Counted from the stretch's first letter, positions 12,245-23,353 are shown. The stretch is DNA of 64,000 nt from Diploptera punctata (GCA_030220185.1 JASPKZ010009723.1:45615-109614), one strand, 5' to 3'. Program-made: numbers and translations. The notes: generated by a model not told the origin, from the sequence alone.

Positions 12245-12409
12245 AGATTATTTTATATGTACATAATATGGCATCTTTTAAAGAAATCTAAATTTATATT
12301 TGTTCTAAACTCGACTTCATTATTATCCAGTGTAAATATATATATTAATTGGTGTTTTCCCGTATAATGTAGATATTTATATTATTATTATATTATTATT
12401 ATTATTATA

Positions 12410-12453
<44 letters not shown>

Positions 12454-12648
12454 TATTATTATCGTATCATTATGTTATTACCCTATAAAATGTTGTTTGT
12501 ACATGACATTTACATTGCTACCTTTATTGTATCTTTAACTGTTTATAATTAGTATAGTGTATATCTATATTTGTCGAATATTTATTTGTATTTGTGCTGG
12601 TTGAGTGGAAGAGAGGGCCTTATGGCATTAACTCTGCCAGAATAAATA

Positions 12649-12698
<50 letters not shown>

Positions 12699-12700
12699 TA
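12245..12700 (+). mobile_element. LINE-beta 3' end
   Basis: Starts in the last coding part (CATCTTTTAAAGAAATCTAAA, i.e. SFKEI-like residues) and continues through the 3' untranslated region to TGGTTGAGTGGAAGAGAGGG, CTCTGCCAGAATAAATAAAG and a terminal (TTA)n tail. (TTA)n tracts also interrupt the untranslated region at about 12378-12465. The 65-codon frame at 12170-12367 is only the decayed coding tail. The AATAAA motifs near the end fit a polyadenylation signal. Confidence 0.8.
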
Positions 12701-12747
12701 TATATTACATAAATATAAATGTATTGCAAGTAATATTTTCGTTACGT

Positions 12748-13037
12748 ACGCCGTAGCGTAGTGGTTAAGGCACTGGGCTACAAGCCGGAGGGTCGAGGGT
12801 TCAAGTCCCGTTGGGATCAGGATTTTTAAACTGACCAAAACCCTCTGGCGGCACTATGGCCCTGGGGTCGACTCAGCCTCTAACGGAAATGAGTACCAGA
12901 TGCTTGTTCTGGGGGTAAAGGCGGCCGTCACGCAGGGCTGACAACCCGGCTGACAAAGTGCCGATTGTCTAGAAAAAGTGGGAGCCTTAACCTCCTACTA
13001 CCCCAAGGGCCTACGGGTCTGTTGTGGGATCACTTTA
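12748..13037 (+). mobile_element. SINE-C copy
   Basis: Carries box A (GCCGTAGCGTAGTGGTTAAGG), box B (GGGTTCAAGTCCCG) and the diagnostic GGCCCTGGGGTCGACTCAGC and GACAACCCGGCTGAC words. It ends GGGATCACTTTACTT, is slightly 5'-shortened, and has no clear target duplication. Confidence 0.9.
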
Positions 13038-13164
13038 CTTATTAATATATCAAATTTTGATGTAAATAATATTAGCGATAGAATACAGAGGGTTCTATTT
13101 TTTCCTGCGTTTTATTTATGAAACACAAATTAATTTATTTACTGTAAATAGTTTTTTTTACATT

Positions 13165-13455
13165 GGTTGAATGCAGGCTTTCACGGCCGGTAATCATACT
13201 GTTGTGGCCGTGGTCCATTACTGGTGTTCTTACCAGATGTTTTCTCCCTCAGCTGCGGAGGATATCTTAAGTGGCAAGTCCTTCTAGGTGTTGTTTCCTG
13301 GTCGGAGGCTCCACAGTCGAGCCTCCGACTAGAAATCAACACCTAGAAGTAATCGCCACTGAAGATGACCCTCCGCAGCTGAGAGAGGAAACGTCTGGTA
13401 GGAACACCAGTAATGGACCACGGGCACAAAGCCCGGAATCACTCAACATTGTATT
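13165..13455. repeat. Large palindrome (foldback element)
   Basis: Arms at about 13165-13315 and 13322-13455 are inverted copies around the centre ACAGTC. Matching words include TCCATTACTGGTGTTC on the left and GAACACCAGTAATGGA on the right, and CAGCTGCGGAGG on the left with CCTCCGCAGCTG on the right. The left arm has a few extra bases near its outer end. A short plus-strand frame (13271-13531) spans the centre and is a consequence of the palindrome. No transposase is encoded. Confidence 0.85.
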
Positions 13456-13769
13456 TTATTACATTGTTTTAAAATTAATTATTATTTTATTTCATTCCCA
13501 ATTTATTAAAACAATGTACAATATTAACTAAAGTGTTTAAATATTAACAAAAATTTTGAATATTAACGAGGGTAAGTAGAATTTAATTGAAATGTTTATT
13601 GGAAAATCCTTGGGGAAAATACCGTTCCGAAAACGGTTCAAAAATACGAACTGGATTCAAGCATTGTTAAAAAAGAGACGAATGTGGATTGAATTAGCAT
13701 TTAGTTTAACAGCACAGGGCATCAAATATAACTTCATTGCACTCATAAAAACTTCATGGGGCGACAGGA

Positions 13770-14070
13770 AGCCCTAGGCCTACGAGCATACTGATGGCCT
13801 CATATCTACATGCGTTTAAACACAGATGTGGACGACCATCTAGCAGTGTTAGGGGTAACATGTAATCAGCATTTCGATTCCCTCATCCGTTACAGTTGTT
13901 TTCTCAAACTAGAGCCGCTACTTAAAACATCTACCCAATTTTTTTCACTGCACCAATCCCATACTGTTCGAAGTTCCATGACAAAATGTCTTCCCGTATT
14001 GGGACCCAAACCAACGCAGGTCCTGTAACTCTGCACTAAGATATCATGCTTTATAACATTCGGCTACGGC
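13770..14070 (-). mobile_element. Diverged SINE-B copy
   Basis: Minus-strand copy: on the plus strand the end reads CGGCTACGGCGTGG (reverse of the SINE-B start) with CCAACGCAGGTCCTGTAACTC before it. The distal CTAGCAGTGTTAGGGGTAACATG block lies at about 13840. It is older than the copies at 18554 and 51608. Confidence 0.75.
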
Positions 14071-14396
14071 GTGGAACTCATAATCACACAGTTAAAAATA
14101 TATGGGAAAATAAGATTCTTCAGACCTAAGAACAAGTGTAAAGAAAGTTATGGATCATGGACACGCAATGGATCTTGATTTCCAGTTTATGAAGGTTATG
14201 ACGAGAATGGAACAGACACAATTGGGAGAAGATAGGGAACAATAGAGGACTAAGCAAATGTGACATTCTGTAAGCCTTAGATTTTGCTACATTAATATTC
14301 ATTAATATTCGGTCCTAAGTTCATAAAAAATGTACCTTACATTTTTAATTTAGGGTTAAAATAAGATAAATATTTTCAAAATAATATTTAAAATCA

Positions 14397-14790
14397 GTCC
14401 ACCGCTGTGGTCTCGAGGTAGCATGCTGTCTTGTCACGCAGCGGGTCCGGTTTCGATCCCCGGTCGGGACAGTTTCCTGGGTGAGGTTTTTATCGGGTTT
14501 TTTTCCTCACCTGTAAGAGGAATGTCGGGAAACGTTAAAGCCCAAACGGTCCCCGAACATCATATGGCCATCGCAATCATCATCATCATTAATATTCATC
14601 TTAGATTAAGCTTAGGATTAGGGACACTCCTGACGAACCACTATCATCATCACCCTTCATACCATCGGGGCAACGTAACCCCGTCTTCCATGCGCCTCAA
14701 CCTCAGAAGTGGGTTACAATTACGCCCAATGCCAGGAGATAACACCAGAAATGTCCAAAAAGGGCAAACTGGGGCATTAAAAATATAAAA
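14397..14790 (+). mobile_element. SINE-A, long form with 3' extension
   Basis: The head CCACCGCTGTGGTCTCGAGG begins at 14399, box B (GGTTTCGATCCCCGG) follows near 14449, then the CCTCACCTGTAAG block, and a (CAT)n-linked 3' extension with CCTCAACCTCAGAAGTGGG and AATGCCAGGAGA. This is the least interrupted copy of the head-plus-extension form in the window. The 121-codon frame through it is not a gene. Confidence 0.85.
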
Positions 14791-15079
14791 AATATTTACA
14801 ATCTATGTATAATGAAACTAGTGTATGCTCTGTGCAAAGGTAAAGTTTACTCGGACCAACGGATCTGTGCCCCTATAGCGCTCACTTCGCTCTTAGAAAA
14901 GTACACATCTATACTCACACCATTTCCACCGGACCCCCTCACAATACGTCAAAGAGCGGTCATGGTAACGTATCGAGTGGAGATGTTGCCCAAACTTCCC
15001 CCAGTGTTATGGCTCTTGTATATTTAATAATTCAAGGTTGGAGTTGAGTTGACAACACTGGAGTGCAAGTGCACGAGAG

Positions 15080-15095
15080 ATATAGAAAAGAAGAG

Positions 15096-15145
<50 letters not shown>

Positions 15146-15192
15146 GAGATGAGAGAGAGAGAGAGAGAGAGGGGGAGAGAGAGAGAGATAGG
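15080..15192. repeat. (GA)n microsatellite
   Basis: An impure GA tract on the plus strand. The Arg/Glu-rich plus-strand and Leu/Ser-rich minus-strand frames are artefacts of it. Confidence 0.95.
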
Positions 15193-15700
15193 AATGCAGG
15201 GAGGGAAGGAAATATATCTTACGGGAGCACAGATCCGTTGGACAGAACAATAATTTCCACTACAGGCCTTCGAAGGCCCTCCGGGAAAAGGATACTAAGG
15301 CTCCATTTTTATAGAATACCTGCAGAAAAAAGTCTAGTACTGGTTCCTGTTAGAAACTAGTGACCATGTTGCCGCCAGAAGCTTTAGGTCTATTTAAAAA
15401 TCGTGACCTCTTCGGTACTAGAATCCCGGACACTTGTATAGCGCATTGCCTTAACCAAGAACGCAACCGTGCGTCCCCCCTTCTTCCAAAAATAAATTGT
15501 CAACAACAAGTGGTGTTCCAAAGCTGTCACCCTTCCAGGTACTAACCACACCCAATGTTGATTAACTTCTATGATCGGAGGAGAACATATGAATAAAATT
15601 AATAAAATATAATAATCTTATCAGTCCTGTATTAATATATCTTAGGTGTAAACATGAACAAAAATCAGTACCGTTACCAGCTAATAACTAAATAACTCAC
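15193..15700. other. Unassigned DNA
   Basis: Short frames only, no repeat recognised with certainty. Confidence 0.45.
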
Positions 15701-15704
15701 AGGT

Positions 15705-16060
15705 ACTATCGAACACGAAGGTTCATGGCTGCTGCGGGACATAAGCTCTCGATACATCCCTATTCTGAGCTGATATCTTCCAAACATTCCCTGTATAATA
15801 TACTTCCCTCAAATCATGGTTAATGTTATTCTCCCATCTCATTCTTGGTCTACCAACTGGGCGCTTTCCCTCTGGCTTTCCTACAAGAAGCTTGCATTCA
15901 CCTCTTTCATTCCCCATTCGTGCCACATGTCCTGCCCATCGCAGTCTACGATACTTAACTCATCTTATCTGACTTCCTACAAAGACCATGTAGTTCATTT
16001 TTATGAAATCTTCTCCATACACCTGTCTGTTCACACGGTACCAGTAATATTAGAGCAAAA
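15705..16060 (-). pseudogene. LINE-alpha ORF2 C-terminus and 3' end
   Basis: The minus strand holds a 67-codon open piece (15723-15926) with MARMGNERGECK, then LLVGKPEGKRPVGRPRMRW, then a DLREV-like block and the family's end. This is the tail of a non-LTR retrotransposon protein, downstream of the reverse transcriptase. Upstream sequence (to the right) continues with stops as far as CTGTCTGTTC near 16030. It is one of the better-preserved alpha tails but 5'-truncated and inactive. Confidence 0.88.
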
Positions 16061-16354
16061 TATAATGTTTTTAATAAGTGTTGTTAGGGTAAATATAGGC
16101 CTAATGAAGTGCTGTAAAATGCAGTCCCGCTTTTGAGGATAAATCAAATATTAATGGAAGTAACTACACGTGTACGTATGTCAATTGTCACGCGGATCTA
16201 AGCTCCTATCCTGAGCTAATATATTCCAATCATTTGCTATATAATTCATCTTCCTCAAACCATAGTTTAATATTATATTATTCTAAAATAAACATCAAAA
16301 TATATTCCAAATTCAGAATTTTTCTTTGAATTATTAATACTTGTGAAACATCAA

Positions 16355-16735
16355 TGCCGCGGTGGTCTAGTAGTTATGTTCCTTGGTTCTGGTCCCGAAG
16401 TCGCGAATTCAAACCCGGCCGGGGTCGATTGATTTTTAGGATGGAAAAATCCAAGGGACAATTTCTCCTACATGTATTTCAAGTAGTGGGTCCCGAGAGT
16501 AAATATCTTCCGGCTCATAAAAGAACCGCAAGTATGAATAAAAGGCATCTGTGCACAATTAAACCGACCTTCATCCATCCAAGTAATACTTTAGTTGCCT
16601 ACTGGATGTATCATTCATGGAATGTGCTAACCACATATTACTCCTTAAAATCCGCAGGTAAATAAGCCTAACTAAATTAGCTTGGTTAATAAAATCTCCC
16701 ACTAGGGAGCACCCATGTCTCAATGCTGGACGATG
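16355..16735 (+). mobile_element. SINE-D, near-complete plus-strand copy
   Basis: Begins GCCGCGGTGGTCTAGTAG (box A) with box B CGCGAATTCAAACCCGG near 16405. The body runs through GGATGGAAAAATCCAAGGGA to CACCCATGTCTCAATGCTGG. A 103-codon frame crosses it and is spurious. Confidence 0.85.
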
Positions 16736-16872
16736 GGGTATATAAACACATGATGTATTAATAGAGTATACTTTCTTTTATATTATTGGACATAGCCTAT
16801 TTTCAATTCAATATGTCATTTTTTCGCTCCCACATTACAAAATAGTGTAAAACTGTGAATGAAGTATATCTC

Positions 16873-17513
16873 GTGCCGTAGCCGAATTGTCATGGCTACA
16901 TCTAAAAGAGAGAAGATAATCGCAATGTCTAATTCTCCTATTTAAGATCCTACATACCTCGATTCCCAATTATTTATCATCCCGTTTCCAGTATCTATCC
17001 TCAAACCATAACTTAAACACAAGATCACAACATAGTCTCTTACTTAATATACCGCGAAACATAGGACATCACATCACTCCATGTCATATACCATCTCCAC
17101 TTCTCGCAACTGGAATTCTCTACCACAAGAAATAAGGGGTTGCCGGACATTGGCATCTTTTAAAAGAAATCTAAATTTATATTTGCTCTAAACTCGACTC
17201 ATTATTATCCAGTGTAAGATATATAATATTAATGGTGTTTACCGTATAATGTATCATATTTATATTATTATTATTATTATTATATTATTATTATTATTAT
17301 TATTATTGTATCATTATTGTTATTACCCTATAAAATTGTTGATTTGTACGTGACATTTACATTGCGACATTTATTGTATCTTTAACTGTTTATAATTAGT
17401 ATAGTGTATATCTACATTTGTCGAATATTTATTTGTATTTGTGCTGGTTGAGTAGAAGAGAGGGCCTTATGGCCTTAACTCTGCCAGAATAAATAAAGTA
17501 TTATTATTATTAT
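16873..17513 (+). pseudogene. LINE-beta 3' coding tail and 3' untranslated region
   Basis: The plus strand reads, with frame changes, as the C-terminal tail typical of jockey/I-type ORF2: IPNYLSSRF, then LSSNHNLNTRSQ, then the SFKRNLNLYL-like end near 17165. The untranslated region follows to CTCTGCCAGAATAAATAAAG and a short (TTA)n tail at about 17500-17515. There is an internal (TTA)n at 17265-17310. A parallel copy begins at the same point at 41812. Confidence 0.75.
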
Positions 17514-17524
17514 TATATTATAAT

Positions 17525-17612
17525 TTGTTGGCGCAAAGCTGCGGGACTTGCGCTTGTTTTTGTCCCAAGGTGAAATATATTTTCTGAAGGAATTTCGGCC
17601 GGTATGGGAAAG
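17525..17612 (+). mobile_element. SINE-B head fragment
   Basis: GGCGCAAAGCTGCGGGACTTG, then a box-B-like region and AATTTCGGCCGGTATGGGA match SINE-B from just inside its start. The remainder is lost where LINE-alpha begins. Confidence 0.7.
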
Positions 17613-18312
17613 TTCTTCGAACATTTTTTTGAAAAAAAGGGAGCCGAACAGGTAGGTGAATAGAGAAGACTACATAACAGTGAGCTACATAATCTGTATG
17701 GGAAACTAGATTTAATAAGATAAGTCTCGTAGACTTGCAAATGGTAGAACAAATGATACAAATGGGGAATTAAAAAAAGGGACAAGCAAACTCATTATAG
17801 GAAAACCTAATGGAAAGAACGCAGTACGTAGACCACGAATGAGGCGGAAGAATATAATTTAGCAAGAATAGAACGACATAACATATAGGGTGTGTTTGAA
17901 ATTAGCTCAGGATGTGAATATATGGAGAGTTTATGACCAAAAAATTGCAAAGTAGAATACAAAAAAATCAGAAATGAACTACCTTAGAAGAACGAAGGGC
18001 TGCACAAGATTGGATCGGATAAGCAATTAAGATATAAGAACAGAGTTAAATATATATCCATTGGATGAGAGAATCAGAGAATATAGAGAGAAATGATTTA
18101 CACTTGTGGAAAGAATGAATGTAACAAGATTACCAAGAGCAGCATTCAAGTACAAGCCAAGAGGTTCAAGGAATGTAGCAAGGCCAGTGAAAAGAATGGA
18201 CAGAACAACTGTTAGCGGAACAGTCAATTTGCCTAGCCCGTGAAGTGAAGAAGAAGAAGTTTATGTTCGCGCGGCCACGAACCACATGCTTCGATAGTGT
18301 CAGTGAGTTCGT
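17613..18312 (+). mobile_element. LINE-alpha 3' end split by another LINE
   Basis: Blocks 17613-17935 and 18258-18312 form one alpha 3' end (AGTCTCGTAGACTTGC, ACGTAGACCACGAATGAGG, GTTCGCGCGGCCACGAACC, CAGTGAGTTCGTTA). The gap is an inserted LINE tail flanked by an 8-bp duplication. A second alpha copy follows immediately. Confidence 0.82.
17936..18257 (+). pseudogene. LINE C-terminal remnant inserted in LINE-alpha
   Basis: The plus strand reads MNYLRRTKGCTRLDRI, then PLDERIREYRE, then VERMNVTRLPRA and ARPVKRMD, with stops between, ending in (GAA)n. The RRTKGCTRLDRIR and terminal PVKR words are typical of the ORF2 tails of insect LINEs, and a related text occurs at 27676-27951 (minus). The insertion is delimited by AGTTTATG at 17928-17935 and 18258-18265, consistent with 5'-truncated target-primed integration. 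Confidence 0.7.
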
Positions 18313-19032
18313 TAATTTGTAATTGTACTACGTAATAGTGAGTTGCGTGATCTTAATAGGGAAACAGATAGAATAAGAGTAATTAAATCTTGTACATTGC
18401 GATGGGCAGGACATGTAGCACGAATACGGTATAAAAGAGGGGCAATGCGAGCTTCTTCTAGAAAAACCAGAGGGAAAAACTCGCACTTGGTAGACCAGGA
18501 GTAAGGTGGAAGAATAACATTAACTATGATTTGAGGGAAGTAGATTATACGGGTCCCGCGCCGTAGCCGAGCGGTTAAGGTAGGAAGCCTTGGCGCAGAG
18601 CTACGGGACTTGCGCTGGTTCGAGTCTCCATGGGGGAAGAAATTTTCTTCATGGTTATTTCAGCCAGTATGGGACCGGTGCCCACCCAGCATCGTGAGGC
18701 AATTGGGTAGCTACAATAAGTAGCGGCTCCAGGTTGAGGAACCAGCTATAACGGCTGGGGGACTCGACATGCTAACCACATGCTAACCACATGTCACCCC
18801 TACACTGGCTGTTGATCATCTACCTCTGTGATTGACACATGTGGATGTGAAGGGCCAGCAGCCGGCTGGTAAAAGGGCAACCGCTGAAAAGTGGAAAGAC
18901 CCTCAATCGGAGATTATACGGGGGATGACTGGAAAACATTATCTCGGGATAGGGATGTGTGGAGAGCTTATGTCCGAGCGGTCATGAGCCTACAGGTTCG
19001 ATAGTGGCAGTGAGTTGGCGAGTTAGATTTTA
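18313..19032 (+). mobile_element. LINE-alpha 3' end split by SINE-B
   Basis: Alpha blocks 18313-18553 and 18911-19032 cover GCGATGGGCAGGACATGTAG through GAGAGCTTATGTCCGAGCGG to the terminal GGCAGTGAGTTGGCGAG. Translation gives pieces of the GHVAR and PEGK motifs with several stops. SINE-B sits between the blocks. Confidence 0.85.
18554..18910 (+). mobile_element. SINE-B, complete copy with target-site duplication
   Basis: 357 bp between two copies of AGATTATACGGG (18542-18553 and 18911-18922). Box A is in GTAGCCGAGCGGTTAAGG and box B is GGTTCGAGTCTCC. The copy ends GACCCTCAATCGG. A short local duplication of a GCTAACCACAT unit lies at about 18770-18792. Confidence 0.93.
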
Positions 19033-19204
19033 GTTACGAAAGAAGGTTTATTTCTTGTGTTTACATTATAATGGAATAGCCCCTATGTATGAGCCTTCGT
19101 TCATATAAGGGATTGCCAGCATTGTATAGTTAAGTTTATTTGTATAATAGGCATCTGGCAAACAAACAGAGAAATAAATTTAAAAATAAATAAAATATGG
19201 TAAA

Positions 19205-19650
19205 TTTGTAAGGGAACTGTCAACCATTGAACGCCGATGTCTACCATGAAATTTCTTCCAGAGAAGCGTTATGATGTCTAAAAGCCGTGTCAATAAAAAT
19301 ATATTATCCTTTTTAAATGCAAGACACTAAAATCCAGCATCAAAAACTATAGGGAGTAAGTAATAGAACACCTGAGTTGGTAGATTGGATACCCCTCATT
19401 TTTCTGCCGTCCGCGCCGCGTTCCGCCTCGTTTCACTCAGCTCTTACCCATGCAGAGAGAGAGACCATATGTTCCGTACAGTGGGTTGACTTTACTGCAA
19501 TCTGAATTTGATTTCTGTACCTTGCAGTTAAAAGGCAGTACTTTTTTGAACACGGTCTTAGTACACATATAGTAGACAGCGCTGCTCTGGAAGTAATTTC
19601 AAGATAGGTTTCGGCATGCAATGGTTGACAGTTCCCTTGTGAGTCGCAAA
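19205..19650. repeat. Inverted pair of an unnamed repeat
   Basis: A segment with GGGAACTGTCAACCATTG at 19208 (plus) reappears inverted as CAATGGTTGACAGTTCCC at 19619. The family also occurs at 41418-41595 (plus) and 43362-43430 (minus). The minus-strand copy here extends left to about 19475. No coding or promoter motif is recognised. Confidence 0.7.
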
Positions 19651-19791
19651 TAAAAAAAATATAGGACATATTTTGGAATATCCTGTGAGCAGGAAGTGTA
19701 GGTAAGTGAGAGTGAAAATTAGACAGTCCATACAAATAAACACGGGAAGTGGGAGAATTAAATATGAAAATAAATAATAAGTTTATATATA

Positions 19792-19794
<3 letters not shown>

Positions 19795-19889
<95 letters not shown>

Positions 19890-19918
19890 GAGAGAGAGAC
19901 AGAGAGAGAGAGAGACTT
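19795..19918. repeat. (GA)n microsatellite
   Basis: About 60 GA units with rare C interruptions at the right end. It explains long Leu/Ser and Arg/Glu frames on both strands, up to 201 codons. Confidence 0.97.
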
Positions 19919-20715
19919 GTCGGAAGTAGGAGGACTTGTACGGAGAAAGAAAACATGATAAAGTCGCAGGTGGACCAATGGTTGAATTATACTGTAAAGC
20001 ATGTGACAGGAGACTCGAGACGTAAAACGGGAAACCATAAAGATGGCTGAAACACAACAATTCTGCTTCTCATATGAAATATTGTCCTCATAAGAAAAAC
20101 GAAACAGTGGGGGAAGTGCTGTAGTCTTAATTTATTATAGTCTCCGCACAGCCAAACAGGCGCCCCCCAAAAACTGAAATGTGTAAGCGAAAAAAATATA
20201 TATAAAGAAGAAGATGATAATGGAAGAGAAGAAAAAAAACACTGGTAGGAACTAAACAGTAGAAAACAAAAGTGCGATGCAAAGGGGTTAGTGGATTATA
20301 GACCAGTGACAACTGACTACAAAGATGCGAGACGATAAATTATGCAACGTTCTTACTCCGACGAAAACAAACCTAAGTCCACGATTCTTCATTTTTATTT
20401 TGTTTTTTGAGAAATTAACCATTTTGATTTATGTGAGTGGAATGAAGAGGACATGGAAGCAGCCTTGTAGCACTTCATCATGTTTCTGGACTAGCAGATG
20501 TATTTGCTGCTATTGTTCCATTTACCATGTGCACAGTAGTACAAAAGCGACATATATATATATATACCTCTTGTATTAAAAATAGGACAAAAGTGAATAA
20601 TCGCGTCAGAAGTACTTTTAATACCAATATTTCTCGGTGAGGATATAGGTCCTGCCTAGTATAAGTTTCTTAATCAAGCTAGTTACGCTTATTTATCTAC
20701 ACAATATTAGTAATA
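19919..20715. other. Unassigned DNA
   Basis: No gene is seen. A short SINE-D-like word (CCTGCCTAGTATAAGTTTC) occurs near 20650. Confidence 0.45.
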
Positions 20716-20719
20716 ATTC

Positions 20720-20950
20720 CATATAAAATTAACTCCCTCAAACGATGGTTAATGTTATTAGTTCTTGGCATACATACCATGCATGTTTTCCCTTTTTTTC
20801 CCTACTAGAAATTTTCGCAAACACTCTTGCAGTCCTTATATTTGCCACGTGTCCTGACCCAACGCAGCAGCCTGCTACATGTAATTGTTCTTATTATATG
20901 CTACTTCCCATGAAGATCGTGGAATTCACATATATATAGTTTTATGACAT
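20720..20950 (-). mobile_element. LINE-alpha 3' fragment
   Basis: The minus-strand alpha text is recognised from CCCTCAAACGATGGTTAATG and GCCACGTGTCCTGACCC. It is strongly decayed. Confidence 0.7.
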
Positions 20951-21598
20951 TTACTTCCAGCCACATATAAATGATAGGTCAATACTATCGTCTTTATAAA
21001 TCAGATAGACCTGATCAATTCTTCAGGGATTCTCTTAAATGTGACCAAACCATGATAATTCTTTGTTCAATAAAACGTGGACTACAATTCCAAATTATGA
21101 TTAATCCCTGTGATTCTGTTAAAATTTAATCTTATTTTTTAGCTTATCTTTTGAAACTATTGCTAAACATTATATTTGACTCTTAAAAACTGGCTAAATA
21201 TTAATATCTTATGACTTTATGAAGGTTACTTTAAATGTATTGGAACGCAATGAAAACAAAATCACGTGCAACTGTAAAGTTATTTCATTACTATCTATTT
21301 TGTAATTCAACGCAAATTTAAGTAATTTCTACTCGTAATTTTTTCTATTGTTTTATTCCATCTCGCCTTATAGGTACACCCGTACCTTATAGTGAGATGA
21401 CATATAGGGAAAGGGATTTTAACTATAAATCACATACAAACTTTAGTGGTCATACAAAGACATGAAGTGCTTCCCCGAATGAGGTATGAGTTCAATGTCA
21501 GGCCCTCCTCCGAGACAACACAACATTAAGAACAAGCACGCCATTCTATTATTTTATTTAAAAAAATATTAAATTGATTAAACTAATGTATCTTAATA
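20951..21598. other. A+T-rich unassigned DNA
   Basis: No gene or recognised repeat is seen, apart from possible further decayed LINE-alpha text up to about 21160. Confidence 0.45.
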
Positions 21599-21599
21599 A

Positions 21600-21995
21600 G
21601 ACACATTGCCAATTTAGATTTTTGATTTTTTAGATTTAGATTTATTTAGCCTGGTGGAGTTAAGGCCATGTGCCCTTCTCTTCCACTCACCAGGACAAAC
21701 ATATATTACATCAGAATATAACAATCTCAATTAACTTTAATATTAAATACTAAATAAAATTTTGATCAAAAAGATAATATCTATTATATTACGATCTATT
21801 TGCAACCAGTTAATGTTAGGTAATATTAAGACTAAAACTAATAATAAAATGTATACAAGCAAGACACATTAAATTGTCCCTGTCTAATGTATATAAAAAC
21901 AAAGAAAAATAATGAGATGTAGAAAACTAATTTTACGATTATACAATATTTAAAACAAAACAAAAGAAATATTTGTTAATCTTAATATTATTTTC
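21600..21995 (-). mobile_element. LINE-beta subfamily 3' untranslated region
   Basis: Reading on the minus strand, TTTTAGTCTTAATATTACC, then ATGTTTGTCCTGGTGAGTGG and CACATGGCCTTAACTCCACC match the plus-strand sequence at 56855-57500 block by block. This copy lacks the 363-bp insertion present there, so it serves as an empty-site control. Confidence 0.75.
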
Positions 21996-22099
21996 ATAAA
22001 TAATTAAATTTATTAAATATTAAAAGAATACTATCAGTGAGATGTATAAGTTAGTTTGTTATTAAATAATTTTAATTTGTATAACTTATAAATAATATT

Positions 22100-22695
22100 A
22101 TAATTAAATTGTTGAAGATTTTAAATATCTTGGATCCATAATAGTAAATGTTGTACTTGTGAAAAAATATATTATTAACAGAGTAAATTGTGCAAGGAAG
22201 GCGATTAGATCCCTGAATGGTATTTTATGGAATAGAAATTTGACCAGAAAAAACAAAAAAAAAGAGATTATACAGACAATAATAGAAAGTATACTTCATT
22301 GGATCAGAAAGCTTGACAATAAATGAAGGACGCAGAATAGAATCTTGGCGACAGAAATGGATGGATTACGGAGACGTATGAGAATATCCAGGCTACAACA
22401 TATTCGAAATACATATATCAGACAAGAAATGAATGCACAAGAGACTCTTATCGATAGGATAACAAAGAGAGCTCTACAGTGGTATGGACACGTACAACGG
22501 ATGTCGGAAGACCAGTGACCTAAACAGGTGTTGGATTGGATGGTACCAGGCAGAAGGAAGAAGGGGAGAAGTAAAAGAGCAATGGTATGAGAGGAATATC
22601 TGACGTCATTATGAAGAGGGTATGGAAGATGGACAATGGGAAGATAGGAATCTCTGGAAGGCAGGAATCAAAGGCAAACTGCTGTAAAGTGGAAA
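22100..22695 (+). pseudogene. LINE-gamma ORF2 C-terminal half, decayed
   Basis: The plus strand translates, across frameshifts and stops, as FKYLGSIIV, then INRVNCARKAIRSLNGILW, then a TRLQHIRN-like block, WYGHVQRMSED and a WMVPGRRKKGR tail. FKYLG marks the segment just after the reverse transcriptase core, and the WYGH and GRRKKGR motifs mark the C-terminal region shared with the copies at 36021-36660 and 42587-43264. No intact frame of useful length survives. Confidence 0.75.
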
Positions 22696-23004
22696 GCCTG
22701 TATTAAGTATTAAGTAAGTATAACTGTGCTGTAAGAAGTTCATTTTGCTGCCACACCACTTAAGATGCAGTTCGTTCTTGAACTTTACTTTTGGAATTAG
22801 GATCTATCATTGTGATTGAATCGATATGGAGAGACTTTTATTATACAGTTAACCACTCGAGTTGCATATTAAACAAAGAGCGATTTGATTTGATATTTCA
22901 TTATTAGACAGGCAAGTTTTCGTATGTGAGTTCTTATATATATTATAATTAAATGTTTAACATTGAGCAATGCAAGCTTAATATGGTATGATAAGAAAAA
23001 TAAA

Positions 23005-23074
23005 TGCCTGGACGGGATTCGAACCCGGAACTCTGAGTCTGTACCTCAGCGTGTTATCCGTTACACCACCAGGC
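23005..23074 (-). tRNA. tRNA-like sequence in left arm (status uncertain)
   Basis: Minus-strand cloverleaf: acceptor GCCTGG/CCAGGC, D-stem GTGT/ACAC with an AACGGATA-type loop, anticodon stem CTGAG/CTCAG with loop GTACAGA, T-arm with loop TTCGAAT and stem GGG/CCC plus one pair. T33 is present and the apparent anticodon is ACA. The seventh acceptor pair and the outer T-stem pair are mismatched. It could be a tRNA pseudogene, a tRNA-derived repeat core or, less likely, a working tRNA. The position inside an inverted repeat favours a repeat core. Confidence 0.5.
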
Positions 23075-23264
23075 GAATCCAATACAAACACTTATTTTTC
23101 TTATATATGTATTATATTCTCCATTATTACTAGATGTCGCAAGAACTCGGTCTTCACTGCCATCTAGTAGCTGACTATAACAAGTAAGCAAATTAAAGAG
23201 AATATCTAGTAATAATGGAGAATATAATACATATATAAGAAAAATAAGTGTTTGAATTTGATTC

Positions 23265-23334
23265 GCCTGGTGGTGTAACGGATAATACACTGAGGTACAG
23301 ACTCAGAGTTCCGGGTTCGAATCCCGTCCAGGCA
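23265..23334 (+). tRNA. tRNA-like sequence in right arm (status uncertain)
   Basis: Mirror copy of the sequence at 23005-23074, differing at two bases in the D-stem side (GATAATACAC here). The D-stem is therefore weaker (TGTA/TACA in a shifted register). The acceptor, anticodon and T stems are the same, with apparent anticodon ACA. Both copies keep good A- and B-box sequences (box B GGTTCGAATCCC), so RNA polymerase III initiation is possible in principle. Confidence 0.45.
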
Positions 23335-23353
23335 TTTATTTTTCTTATCATAC

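Noticed and set aside
13271..13531. 86-codon plus-strand frame
   Set aside because: It runs across the centre of a palindrome and out of it, so its openness follows from the symmetric sequence and has no domain.
18557..18630. Candidate tRNA gene at the head of SINE-B
   Set aside because: The A and B boxes are good but the 3' half does not fold as a cloverleaf and the same head recurs with a fixed 280-bp body. It is a SINE.
19433..20038. 201-codon minus-strand frame, one of the longest in the window
   Set aside because: Its middle is a translation of a pure (GA)n microsatellite and the flanks match an unnamed repeat, so it is not a gene.
21361..21402. Possible short hairpin around GGTACACCCGTACC
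   Set aside because: Only the inner six or seven bases pair well; the outer match is poor, so no terminator or structured RNA is claimed.
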